DNA of 64,000 nucleotides from Niastella sp. OAS944 (lineage in GTDB: Bacteria > Bacteroidota > Bacteroidia > Chitinophagales > Chitinophagaceae): contig JANUBW010000004.1 of the NCBI GenBank assembly GCA_024809215.1, positions 310,001 through 374,000 on the forward strand, given 5' to 3'. A program made the position numbers and the translations under genes. The notes beneath the pieces are model-generated. The model saw nothing but the letters and a program-made list of their open reading frames with translations, was not told the origin of the DNA and searched no databases. Every line of letters starts with the position of its first letter. The stretch's first letter is position 1. Positions 26,556 to 35,312 of the stretch are shown piece after piece.

Positions 26556-28856
26556 ATGAAAGTCTTTATAAACAGTGTGATCGCTATCCTGATCATATTG
26601 ACAGGCGCGCGCACTTATGGCCAAAACAATTGTTCAGGAAAAGTAATAGATGCCGCCACCAATGAGCCGCTAGCCAATGCATCGATACAGATCAGAAATA
26701 CCAATAAAGGAACTGTTACCAATAACAAGGGTGAATTTTCATTACCGCTTACAAATACCGAAAACGAACTTATAATATCTTCATTAGGATATTTACCAGT
26801 AACCATTACCAATACTACGCTGCAAAAAGAATGGCTGATATCGCTGCGCAGCAACAATAACAGTATGCAGGAAATTGTGATCAGCGCCAGCAGAACAGCC
26901 CAAAAACGAAGCGAAGCGCCGGTAGCCATTGCCACCATCAGCAAACAAACGATGGAAGATACCAGGGCCACACGTATAGATCAGCTGGTAAATAAAGTGA
27001 GTGGCGTAAACATGGTGAACCTGGGCAATGAGCAACACCAGATGAGCATTCGCCAACCCATGACCACCAAGAGCCTGTTCTTATATCTTGAAGACGGCAT
27101 TCCTATTCGCACCACCGGCGTGTATAATCACAACGCCCTGCTTGAAATGAATATGCCTGCAGCCCGCCAGATAGAGATCATAAAAGGCCCTTCCTCTTCA
27201 CTCTATGGTGCAGAAGCCATTGGCGGCGCCATTAATATTATAACACAGGCGCCACCAGCCGTATTCAGTGGTCAGGCCAGTGTGCAGGCAAATAATAATG
27301 GCTATAAAAGAGCCGATGTACAAATTGGAAATACCTTTGGCAAATTCGGCTTACTTATAAGTGGTTATTATGCCAACCGCCAAAACGGCCCCATCGATCA
27401 TAGCGATTTTCATAAAACAGGTATTACCCTGCGCGGTGATTACGCCATTAGCGACAAAACAAAATGGGTGAATGACATCACTTATGTAAATTATTTCAGC
27501 GATATGCTGGGTTCGCTCGACAGTGCGCATTTCGCCAATAAAGATTATAGCACACCACAAACCTTTACCTATCGAAAAGTGCCTGCCCTGCGGTATAAAT
27601 CGCAATTGTTTCACCAATGGAACAGCAACAGCAGCACCCAGGTATCGTTTGTTTTTCGTGATAACTCGGTACAACAAAACCCATCGTACCGGGTAAAAAA
27701 TATAACCGCCGATCCTACTCGCGCTTATGGCGAGATCAATGAAAGCGCTTTCAATACCTATATGCTGATCGCTCAACACCAGCAATCGTTTAACTTTTTA
27801 AACAGTAAATTAATTGCCGGTATATCGGTTGATAACAGTCCGTCAACCTATAACAGCAACTTCATTAACATCAATCGCGACGAACGCGGTTATTATGTAA
27901 GTTATGCTACTACCGACTCAGTACTTAGCCAGTACAAAACAGGCATCAACAACCTGGCTTCTTATGTTCATTATGAAGCGGAAATAGTAAGAGGATTAAA
28001 ACTTACTGCCGCCCTTCGGTACGATTTCTATCATTATGATTTTGAGAATGCGTTGCCTCCTTCAGCATTTACCGGGGCGCCTTCTACCACTAACAACTTC
28101 AAACGCTTTTCGCCCAAAGTTGGCGCTACCTATAACTATAAAGGCATTGGCTTGTATGCCAACTACAGCGAAGGTTTTGTGCCACCACAGATCAGTGAAC
28201 TGTATACAGGTGTAAAAGTGCCATACCTGGGCCCACAAACATTTTACAATTACGAAGTGGGCGGCTGGTTCTCTTTGCTGAAAAATAAGTTATATGCCGA
28301 CTGGAGCTATTACCTGTTAAATGGCACCAACGAGATCATTACGGTAAAGAACCCCGATAATTCAACCGAGAACCAGAATGCGGGTAAAACAAAACATACC
28401 GGTATTGAATATGGAATTACTTATCGTCCGGTAAATTCTTTATCAATCAGGTTCAGCGCCGCCAACAGCAAACATACCTTTGGCGATTATGTAGAAAAAG
28501 GCGTTGCATATAACAATAATGAACTTGCCGGTGGTCCACGCTTTATTGCCAATGCCGAAGTAACCTACAAACCGGTATTTGTAAAAGGTTTACGCGTAAG
28601 CGCCGAGTGGCAACATGTTGGTCCCTACTATATGGACAATGCCAACAGTAAAAAATACGACGGCTTCGATCTGTTGAACCTGCGTGCGGGCTATACCATT
28701 CACCAATTTGAACTTTGGGTGAATGCACTCAACGCAACAAATACCTATTACTCCACATATGCCAGTAAAAGCGGCAGTACGTTAAGTTACAACTTAGGTG
28801 ACCCAAGGGAGTTTACGGTGGGGGTTGCTTATAAGTTTAGGGCTTCAGGAAAATAA
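26556..28856 (+). CDS. TonB-dependent outer-membrane receptor
   Basis: A 766-residue receptor. After the signal peptide (MKVFINSVIAILIILTGARTYGQ) comes a carboxypeptidase-regulatory-like domain (~22-100, GKVIDAATNEPLANASI), then the plug (~105-215, with VYNHNALLEMNMPAARQIEIIKGPSSS-like core and GAEAIGGAINI) and the 22-strand barrel ending TVGVAYKFRASGK. I start at the ATG 26556, since an in-frame ATG ten codons earlier adds residues before the signal. There is no SusD partner, so it is a siderophore/metal-type receptor rather than a glycan SusC. Confidence 0.92.
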   Translation: MKVFINSVIAILIILTGARTYGQNNCSGKVIDAATNEPLANASIQIRNTNKGTVTNNKGEFSLPLTNTENELIISSLGYLPVTITNTTLQKEWLISLRSNNNSMQEIVISASRTAQKRSEAPVAIATISKQTMEDTRATRIDQLVNKVSGVNMVNLGNEQHQMSIRQPMTTKSLFLYLEDGIPIRTTGVYNHNALLEMNMPAARQIEIIKGPSSSLYGAEAIGGAINIITQAPPAVFSGQASVQANNNGYKRADVQIGNTFGKFGLLISGYYANRQNGPIDHSDFHKTGITLRGDYAISDKTKWVNDITYVNYFSDMLGSLDSAHFANKDYSTPQTFTYRKVPALRYKSQLFHQWNSNSSTQVSFVFRDNSVQQNPSYRVKNITADPTRAYGEINESAFNTYMLIAQHQQSFNFLNSKLIAGISVDNSPSTYNSNFININRDERGYYVSYATTDSVLSQYKTGINNLASYVHYEAEIVRGLKLTAALRYDFYHYDFENALPPSAFTGAPSTTNNFKRFSPKVGATYNYKGIGLYANYSEGFVPPQISELYTGVKVPYLGPQTFYNYEVGGWFSLLKNKLYADWSYYLLNGTNEIITVKNPDNSTENQNAGKTKHTGIEYGITYRPVNSLSIRFSAANSKHTFGDYVEKGVAYNNNELAGGPRFIANAEVTYKPVFVKGLRVSAEWQHVGPYYMDNANSKKYDGFDLLNLRAGYTIHQFELWVNALNATNTYYSTYASKSGSTLSYNLGDPREFTVGVAYKFRASGK

Positions 28857-28876
28857 CTTACACTATTTACCAAACA

Positions 28877-29243
28877 ATCAGTTACAGGTTACAGGATTCA
28901 GGTTGCAGGGGTTTATTTTCAAAGCTCATGTCATTGTATTGGCTCCCTGAAACATGTAACGTGTAATCTGGCATTGGTTGCAAGTTCCAGGTTTCATGTT
29001 TCAGGGTTCTACCTCGTAACCCACGACAGCGTTGGCTGCAGGTAGAGTGTTTCAGAGTTCATAATTCACATGCGCCACCTGAGTGCTTGCGCAAAGCTAC
29101 TGATAGCTTGAAACTGAAGCCGCTGGCCAAACAATCGAGCGCCCCAAAATTAAAGCCCGGTAACCGGAAACAGGTAACTGGCAACTTGCATCCTGTCGGA
29201 ACCTGGAACCTGCATCATGCAACCTGTAACCTGAAACAGTAAC
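28877..29243. repeat. Long heptanucleotide cluster with inverted arms
   Basis: Left arm: CAGGTTA, CAGGATT, CAGGTTG, CAGGGGT-type units from about 28880. Right arm: from about 29161 twelve units in unbroken 7-bp register (GGTAACC, GGAAACA, GGTAACT, GGCAACT, then ACCTGGA, ACCTGCA, ACCTGTA, ACCTGAA forms). It is between the TonB receptor and PepSY genes and fills most of the 417-bp gap. I see no gene in the gap. Confidence 0.85.
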
Positions 29244-29273
29244 TAATTTACAATAATCATTCTACTAAATTAA

Positions 29274-30779
29274 ATGCTTCGTAAAAACATATACAAGTAC
29301 CACAGGTACCTATCACTCATTATTGCCATACCCGTACTACTGTGGGCAATCAGCGGCTTTATGCATCCATTGATGACAAACATAAAGCCCAGGGTGGCTT
29401 TGCAAAAATTATCACCAGTAACCATTGACAGCAGCGCCATACGTGTGCCTTTAGCAATTGCTTTGCAGCAGAACAGGATCGCTTCGTTTCATTCGGTAAG
29501 GCTTATACATATCGATACCAATTTCTTTTACCAGGTACAACCGCAGGTAAACAAAGCACCGGTATACCTAAGCGCTTCTAATGGCAAATTATTGCCAATG
29601 GGCGATTGGTTGTACGCGCAATACCTGGCCAGGCTCTTCCTGGAAGGACAACCTGCCTCCTCCCCTTCTAACCCACATGCCGCGCATATAGCTATGGCCG
29701 AAGAAGAAGGTCACGACTGTTGTAATGCAGCTACTGCCTGTGTGCTGAACAATACAACCGGAACTAAAGTAGCCAATGTATCACGGTTAACTGCATTTGA
29801 TAAAGAATACAAATATGTGAACCGGATCTTACCGGTGCATAAAGTAACATTTAACCGCGCCGATGGTATTCGCATTTATGTTGAAACCACCCAGGACCGG
29901 TTTGCGTTTGCCATGGATAATAAACGGGCTGTATTTGATAATATCTTTCAATTACTGCATACCTGGTCGTGGCTCGATGCATTGGGTACTACCAAATTGT
30001 ATTCTATTATTGCTATTTGTCTGCTGGCGTTCACCACATCTGTTTTGGGTATTTATATTTTCTTCATCACGAAAACAAAGAAAATGAATGGCAATGGCAC
30101 GCTAAAAGCCCGGCGTAACCACCGGTACACTGCCATTGTAGGCGCCGCATTTACTATAGCCTGGGCATTCAGCGGCGGTTGGCATGCATTAGAAAAATTC
30201 AAGACCGATGACCGCGATGCATTTTATATAAGCAACCATTTCCCGGCTAAGATCAATTTAGATTTTGCGCGATTGCAGCAGGCCGTTAACAAACCAGTGA
30301 GTAATATCAGTTTGATAAAAATGAATGAGCAAACCTGGTGGCGCGTGCTTACCAGTACAGATATAGCGTTTGTGAACGCCGGCGATTATTCTGTTCTACC
30401 TAATGGAGAAGAAAAATATGCAGGCTGGCTTGCCACTCAATTCAGTAAACAAACGGCAACTGCCATTAAATCGGTAACAGCCGTTACCAAATTCAACGAT
30501 GAATATAATTTCAGCGATAAACGTTTACCCGTTTGGAAAGTAAGTTATGCCAAACACCCCGACAGGTATTTTGTAGAAACCTCTACCGGCAGGTTATCTG
30601 TACGTGTAAACGATAGTGAATTAAGAGAAGGCTATTCTTTTGCAATTTTACACAAACATCACTTTATGGATTGGGGTGGTAAAACGGCAAGAGACTACAG
30701 TACCATGTTTTGGGTGTTCTTTCAGATCGTTTTGATCGTAGTTGGATTGATGCTTTGGTGGAGGAAGAGTACGAAATAG
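29274..30779 (+). CDS. PepSY-domain membrane protein
   Basis: A 501-residue PepSY_TM-type inner-membrane protein. Four membrane segments are visible: SLIIAIPVLLWAISGFMHPL (~15-35), IAICLLAFTTSVLGIYIFFIT (~242-264), YTAIVGAAFTIAWAFSGGWHAL (~283-304) and FWVFFQIVLIVVGLMLWW (~478-497), with large periplasmic loops between. A Cys/His/acidic cluster (HAAHIAMAEEEGHDCCNAATAC, ~135-156) may bind metal. Such proteins accompany TonB receptors for iron or copper, where they are thought to reduce or transfer the metal. It follows the receptor after a repeat-filled gap. Confidence 0.85.
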   Translation: MLRKNIYKYHRYLSLIIAIPVLLWAISGFMHPLMTNIKPRVALQKLSPVTIDSSAIRVPLAIALQQNRIASFHSVRLIHIDTNFFYQVQPQVNKAPVYLSASNGKLLPMGDWLYAQYLARLFLEGQPASSPSNPHAAHIAMAEEEGHDCCNAATACVLNNTTGTKVANVSRLTAFDKEYKYVNRILPVHKVTFNRADGIRIYVETTQDRFAFAMDNKRAVFDNIFQLLHTWSWLDALGTTKLYSIIAICLLAFTTSVLGIYIFFITKTKKMNGNGTLKARRNHRYTAIVGAAFTIAWAFSGGWHALEKFKTDDRDAFYISNHFPAKINLDFARLQQAVNKPVSNISLIKMNEQTWWRVLTSTDIAFVNAGDYSVLPNGEEKYAGWLATQFSKQTATAIKSVTAVTKFNDEYNFSDKRLPVWKVSYAKHPDRYFVETSTGRLSVRVNDSELREGYSFAILHKHHFMDWGGKTARDYSTMFWVFFQIVLIVVGLMLWWRKSTK

Positions 30780-31086
30780 GTTGCAAAACAAAAAAGTTCT
30801 GGATCACACAACACAGGTTCAAGATCACATCGCAAAGGTTCGTGATATCGCAGCATAAGTTCGTGATATCATGCTAAAGGTTTGCAATATCAGGCAGCAA
30901 GTTTCCAATATCAGCCGGCAGGTTGCGAACTATTCAGTCAGGTTGCGAACTTATAGCGTGAAGTTGCGAACCGGTGCTGTATAATTGCGAACTTATAGGG
31001 TGAGATCACGAATTTACGGTGTAAAGTTGCAAACCTGCACTCCAAAATCACATACTTACGCCGGTAGGTATCGCACCTACGCGGTA
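30778..31086. repeat. Degenerate tandem array, 21-bp period, about 14 units
   Basis: Units start at 30794, 30815, 30836, 30857, 30878, 30899, 30920, (one 20-bp unit), 30940, 30961 ... 31066. Typical units are AGGTTCGTGATATCGCAGCAT and AAGTTGCGAACTTATAGCGTG. The sequence is unrelated at first sight to the 21-bp array at 5014 but has the same period. It fills the whole gap between two convergent genes (ends at 30779 and 31104). No gene is seen in it. Confidence 0.9.
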
Positions 31087-31103
31087 CTGTGGCTCATATA
31101 TAC

Positions 31104-32024
31104 CTAATCCTTTTTCTGCGACCGGTATTGCTTGGGCGACAAACCTATGATCTTCCTGAACCGTTTTGAAAAATAATACGGATCATCGAAGCCCATGCTT
31201 AAGGCAATGTCTTTTACCGAGCTGGTACTGAAATCGAGCTGCTGGCTGGCCTTTTGCATTTTCATTTGAATGAAATAGTCAATAGGCGCATAGCCGGTCT
31301 TTTGTTTGAACAGGCTTGAAAAACGCGAAGCAGAATAATTGTAATGACTGCTAAGATCCTGCAGGGAAATATTTTCATTGATATGCTCCTGCATATACAA
31401 AATGGCACTGTCGACCACATCGAGCTTATCGGTGGGACTAACGGTGGTATGTTTGGAATTATAAATGAACAGGCTCAGGAAATGCGGCAGGCACATATTG
31501 GCAAAAATGAGGTTATCGGTACTATACCCCAATTCTAACGCCTTATACATACGCGAGAACATGGTAATGATCTCTCCGCTGCTTTTTATATAAAATGGTT
31601 TGAAATGTTTTTGAACCGCATGAAGCTCGTTGAACTTAGCCAGCGAATCGCCGCCGAAATGGATCCAGTAAATGGTCCAGGGATTATCATCGGCACTGGC
31701 ATAAGCATGTTCAACATTTTGTGGAAGGATAAAGAACTGGTTCGGGCCAACTTCAGATCTTTTATCACCGATCTGATACCAGCCACAGCCATCGACACAA
31801 TAAAATAAAAAGTTTTCTGGTAACCCCTTCTTCCGGTAAGTATAATGACCACGCGCGTTAGGATAATACCCCAGGCTGCACAGGTACAACTGATTCAACA
31901 TGGCATTCGGTTGGATCTTTTGCTTTAGCACCGTTTTGGGTATCTCTATTCGCTGGCGGCCGATGCCATACCAGATGTTCTTATGGGACCCCTCTTTATT
32001 TTTCGCATTCATATGGTATAACAA
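31104..32024 (-). CDS. AraC-family regulator with N-terminal cupin sensor
   Basis: A 306-residue regulator. Residues ~50-190 form an AraC-binding cupin-like sensor (FLFYCVDGCGWYQIGDKRSEV, QFFILPQNVEHAY, WTIYWIHFGGDS). Residues ~205-305 carry two helix-turn-helix units (ISLQDLSSHYNYSASRFSSLFKQ and VKDIALSMGFDDPYYFSKRFRK) and the GLSPKQYR ending. It is divergent from the DUF5703 enzyme with 87 bp between the starts, so it probably controls that gene and perhaps the larger carbohydrate locus in response to a released sugar. The exact start (ATG 32024 or the next Met at codon 5) is uncertain. Confidence 0.9.
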   Translation of the reverse strand: MLYHMNAKNKEGSHKNIWYGIGRQRIEIPKTVLKQKIQPNAMLNQLYLCSLGYYPNARGHYTYRKKGLPENFLFYCVDGCGWYQIGDKRSEVGPNQFFILPQNVEHAYASADDNPWTIYWIHFGGDSLAKFNELHAVQKHFKPFYIKSSGEIITMFSRMYKALELGYSTDNLIFANMCLPHFLSLFIYNSKHTTVSPTDKLDVVDSAILYMQEHINENISLQDLSSHYNYSASRFSSLFKQKTGYAPIDYFIQMKMQKASQQLDFSTSSVKDIALSMGFDDPYYFSKRFRKIIGLSPKQYRSQKKD

Positions 32025-32111
32025 TAAAATTTAAGGCAAGATACTTACATTCGCTGATTCCCGGTCACCCCTTATACCTCCCGGACCGGAAATTTAGAAT
32101 GTATAATACTC

Positions 32112-34451
32112 ATGAACACAAGATACGCAATATTGCTTTTAGCCTTTTTCATTTGTCAATTGTTTTCGCTGGTTTCACAGGCACAGCCCGTACTCCCCTC
32201 CTATAATGTTACCTGGAATTCGCAAAGCCAGCATGCTGCCGGCTCTATGCCCTGTGGCGGCGGCGATATTGGTTTAAATGTTTGGGTTGAACATGGAGAA
32301 TTATACGTGTACATGGCCCAGAGTGGTTGCTTTGATGAGAACAATGCCTTGCTAAAACCAGGCAGATTACGTGTCAAATGCACACCCAACGCTTTTGATG
32401 GTAAATATTTTAAACAGGAGTTGAAACTGGAAGAAGGTTATATACAGATCGACGGACAGAATAACAAACTGCAAACAACCATTAAAGTATGGGTCGATGT
32501 ATTTCGCCCGGTTATACATATTGATGTTTCGGGTAACGAAGCCATAAAAACCGACGTATCATTTGAAAACTGGCGCTATACCGACAGGGTTAATACCAGA
32601 CGGGCCAATTTTGGCAACTCCTACAAATTTGCACCACAGGGCGAAGTAATTACTAATAAAGATAATATTGAATTTAAAGGCAATAACGTACTGTTTTATC
32701 ATCGTAACCGAACTGATGGTTCCGATATTTTTAATGTTACGGTAAAACAGCAAGGTCTTGAAGCGGTAAAAGATAAATTATATAATTCTTTAGCCAATCT
32801 TACATTTGGTGGTATGTTGCAGGGTACCAACCTGCAACCGGCCGGCACGTATAACGGTAAGTATATAGATACCGACTTTATGGGCTGGAAATTACAGAGC
32901 AAAAAGGCAAGCCGCCAACACCAAATTACCGTTACACTACATAAAGCACAAACGCCCACTGCCGAAGCCTGGTTAAACGGGTTACAACAGGCAGCGACAA
33001 ATACGCCTAAACAGGCAGCAACCGCCTGGCAGCAAACCCGCAACTGGTGGAAACAGTACTGGCAACGCAGCTTTATTTATTTACAACCCAACAAACCCGA
33101 TACGGCTTCGGCAGTATGGCAAACGGGCCGCAATTACCAGTTGTTCCGCTATATGCTTGGCTGTAATGCCTTTGGTAATTCACCCACCAAATTCAATGGC
33201 GGGTTGTTCACCTACGACCCTTCGCTTACCGATACTGCCATACACGTTACACCCGATTTTTGCAACTGGGGCGGTGGTATTCATACGGCCCAGAACCAAC
33301 GGCTGGTTTACTGGCCTATGTTGAAAAGCGGTGACTATGACGTTATGAAACCCCAGTTTGATTTTTACCTGCGTTTATTACGGAATGCAGAACTGCGGAG
33401 TGAATTTTACTGGAACCATAAAGGGGCCTGCTTTACCGAACAGCTTGAGAATTTTGGATTGCCCAACGCCGCCGAATATGGCTGGAAGCGCCCGGCCGAT
33501 TATGATAAAGGTCTTGAATACAATGCCTGGCTTGAATACGAATGGGATACGGTACTGGAGTTTTGTTTAATGATGCTGGAAACAGAACGGTATACAGGCA
33601 GGGATGTTAAAGAATATGTTCCGTTCATTGAAAGCTGTTTACGCTTCTTCAACGAGCACTATCAATACCTTGCCGGTAAACGGGGAAGAAAAGCCCTCGA
33701 CGGTAATAATCATTTAATAATATTTCCGGGTTCGGCAGCTGAAACGTATAAAATGGCATACAACCCCAGCAGCACCGTTTCGGCCCTGCGCACCGTTCTA
33801 ACGCGTTTGCTTGAACTACCGGCCACCTACCTTACCGATTCATCACGCGCCCAATGGCAACAGATGCTTACGCGCATCCCTCCCATCAGCTTCAGGCAGT
33901 TTGGCAACTACACAACCATTGCACCTGCACAGCTATGGGAACGGATCAACAATACGGAATGTCCGCAATTGTACCCTGTTTTCCCCTGGGGCATTTACGG
34001 TGTTGGCAAACCGGGGCTCGACACTGCCATCAATACCTTTAAACACGATACCGACGCCCTTAAGTTCAGAAGTCATGTGGGTTGGAAACAGGACAATATT
34101 TTTGCGGCACGTCTTGGCCTCACTAATGAAGCCCTTCAATTGACCACCCAAAAATTAAAGAACAGCGGCCGTCGATTCCCCGCCTTTTGGGGACCGGGTT
34201 ACGACTGGACGCCCGATCATAACTGGGGTGGCAGCGGCATGATAGGCTTACAGGAAATGCTGTTGCAAACCGACGGCAAAAAGATCTTTCTGTGCCCTGC
34301 CTGGCCAAAAGAGCAGGATGTGCATTTTAAATTACACGCGCCTTACAACACTACGGTAGAAGCCTCCGTTGTAAATGGGAAAGTGCAATCGCTTATTGTT
34401 TCACCGGAAGAAAGGAAGAAGGATGTGATCGATATGCTGTTGGCGCAATAA
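32112..34451 (+). CDS. DUF5703-domain glycoside hydrolase-like protein
   Basis: A 779-residue exported protein (signal MNTRYAILLLAFFICQLFSLVSQAQ). Residues ~28-300 are a beta-rich DUF5703 N-domain with the typical opening YNVTWNSQSQHAAGSMPCGGGDIGLN. The rest is an alpha/alpha-barrel like that of GH95 enzymes (KFNGGLFTYDPS, WGGGIHTAQNQRLVYWPMLKSGD, PGYDWTPDHNWGGSGMIGLQEML). A secreted exo-acting glycosidase is likely; substrate and CAZy family are not certain. It is divergently transcribed from the AraC regulator. Confidence 0.82.
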   Translation: MNTRYAILLLAFFICQLFSLVSQAQPVLPSYNVTWNSQSQHAAGSMPCGGGDIGLNVWVEHGELYVYMAQSGCFDENNALLKPGRLRVKCTPNAFDGKYFKQELKLEEGYIQIDGQNNKLQTTIKVWVDVFRPVIHIDVSGNEAIKTDVSFENWRYTDRVNTRRANFGNSYKFAPQGEVITNKDNIEFKGNNVLFYHRNRTDGSDIFNVTVKQQGLEAVKDKLYNSLANLTFGGMLQGTNLQPAGTYNGKYIDTDFMGWKLQSKKASRQHQITVTLHKAQTPTAEAWLNGLQQAATNTPKQAATAWQQTRNWWKQYWQRSFIYLQPNKPDTASAVWQTGRNYQLFRYMLGCNAFGNSPTKFNGGLFTYDPSLTDTAIHVTPDFCNWGGGIHTAQNQRLVYWPMLKSGDYDVMKPQFDFYLRLLRNAELRSEFYWNHKGACFTEQLENFGLPNAAEYGWKRPADYDKGLEYNAWLEYEWDTVLEFCLMMLETERYTGRDVKEYVPFIESCLRFFNEHYQYLAGKRGRKALDGNNHLIIFPGSAAETYKMAYNPSSTVSALRTVLTRLLELPATYLTDSSRAQWQQMLTRIPPISFRQFGNYTTIAPAQLWERINNTECPQLYPVFPWGIYGVGKPGLDTAINTFKHDTDALKFRSHVGWKQDNIFAARLGLTNEALQLTTQKLKNSGRRFPAFWGPGYDWTPDHNWGGSGMIGLQEMLLQTDGKKIFLCPAWPKEQDVHFKLHAPYNTTVEASVVNGKVQSLIVSPEERKKDVIDMLLAQ

Positions 34452-34477
34452 CAATTAACTAAAATCTGGGAACCTAT

Positions 34478-35182
34478 ATGAGATCCTTATTCACCGCTGC
34501 ATTTGCTTGTTGGGCCGTTAGCGTCTCCTACGCGCAAGGGCCCTGCGACAAAATAAAGTACCTCGACAAACTGGCCATGGCCCCATCGGAACTGCCGGTG
34601 CAGGATTTCAAATTATTCGATTATAACCTGATCCCCGATTCGGTAAAGGCCCGTTTGCAAAACGAGATCGTTAAAGAAACATCGGCAACGTTCTATAAAG
34701 AATTAAAGGTAAAAACAGTTAAGTATCTCGATTCAACTATAAACGCAAACCTGTTCACGCCGGTTGTAATTACCGACAAAGACGATAATCCGGTTGATTT
34801 TGTATATGCCATCTTTTACGAAATGAAGTTCAAAGGCGAAATACCTTTTGTGTTCAAGCTGGAGGTAAAACAAAATGGCGGGTTATTGAAGAATGGGCAA
34901 TTTGAAGGAATAGTTAACCAGAAGAAGAAGATCATCCCCTGCTCAAAAGCGTTATCAATAGCGGCCACAGATAAAGAAGCGCCTATTACTAAAGTTGGAG
35001 ATATTTACATTTACTATAATCAAACTTTCAAAACAATAGTGTGGCAAATTATGGAAGCCGACAACACCACCGGCGATAGCCAACACGTAACGGTGATCAA
35101 TGTGTTTGACGGGGAGATCCTTGACAGGAATGAGTTTCTTAAGGGGATGTCTAATTTTGACAACGAGCTTCAAGTTCCATAG
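34478..35182 (+). CDS. Secreted protein of unknown function
   Basis: A 234-residue protein with a signal peptide (MRSLFTAAFACWAVSVSYAQ). The mature part is alpha/beta in style (FVYAIFYEMKFKGEIPFVFKLEVKQNG, DIYIYYNQTFKTIVWQIMEA) without a recognised motif. It follows the DUF5703 gene by 26 bp and is probably cotranscribed; a regulator-controlled two-gene unit is inferred. A 7-bp repeat hairpin follows its stop and may end the transcript. Confidence 0.7.
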   Translation: MRSLFTAAFACWAVSVSYAQGPCDKIKYLDKLAMAPSELPVQDFKLFDYNLIPDSVKARLQNEIVKETSATFYKELKVKTVKYLDSTINANLFTPVVITDKDDNPVDFVYAIFYEMKFKGEIPFVFKLEVKQNGGLLKNGQFEGIVNQKKKIIPCSKALSIAATDKEAPITKVGDIYIYYNQTFKTIVWQIMEADNTTGDSQHVTVINVFDGEILDRNEFLKGMSNFDNELQVP

Positions 35183-35187
35183 AATAT

Positions 35188-35267
35188 GAAGTAAGAGATA
35201 AGAAATAAGAAGTAGGAAATACAACATTCGCGAACCTCGTACTTCTTACTTCGTACCTCCTACTTCG
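35188..35267. repeat. Heptanucleotide inverted array (GAAGTAA / TACTTCG type)
   Basis: Five units GAAGTAA, GAGATAA, GAAATAA, GAAGTAG, GAAATAC (35188-35222) and, after 17 bp, four inverted units TACTTCT, TACTTCG, TACCTCC, TACTTCG (35240-35267). It lies between convergent genes and could form a long hairpin acting as terminator for both. Confidence 0.88.
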
Positions 35268-35312
35268 GTCGCTTATTTGCACAATCCAAACAATTAAGAA
35301 AAACTTTGCTAT

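Noticed and set aside
26556-28856. SusC-type glycan receptor
   Set aside because: No SusD gene follows; neighbours are a Cys-motif protein and a PepSY protein, pointing to metal uptake.
32201-34308. Several 60-114 codon frames opposite or out of frame with the DUF5703 gene
   Set aside because: They overlap a well-supported long gene and have no motif; the same holds for similar shadows across the other large genes.
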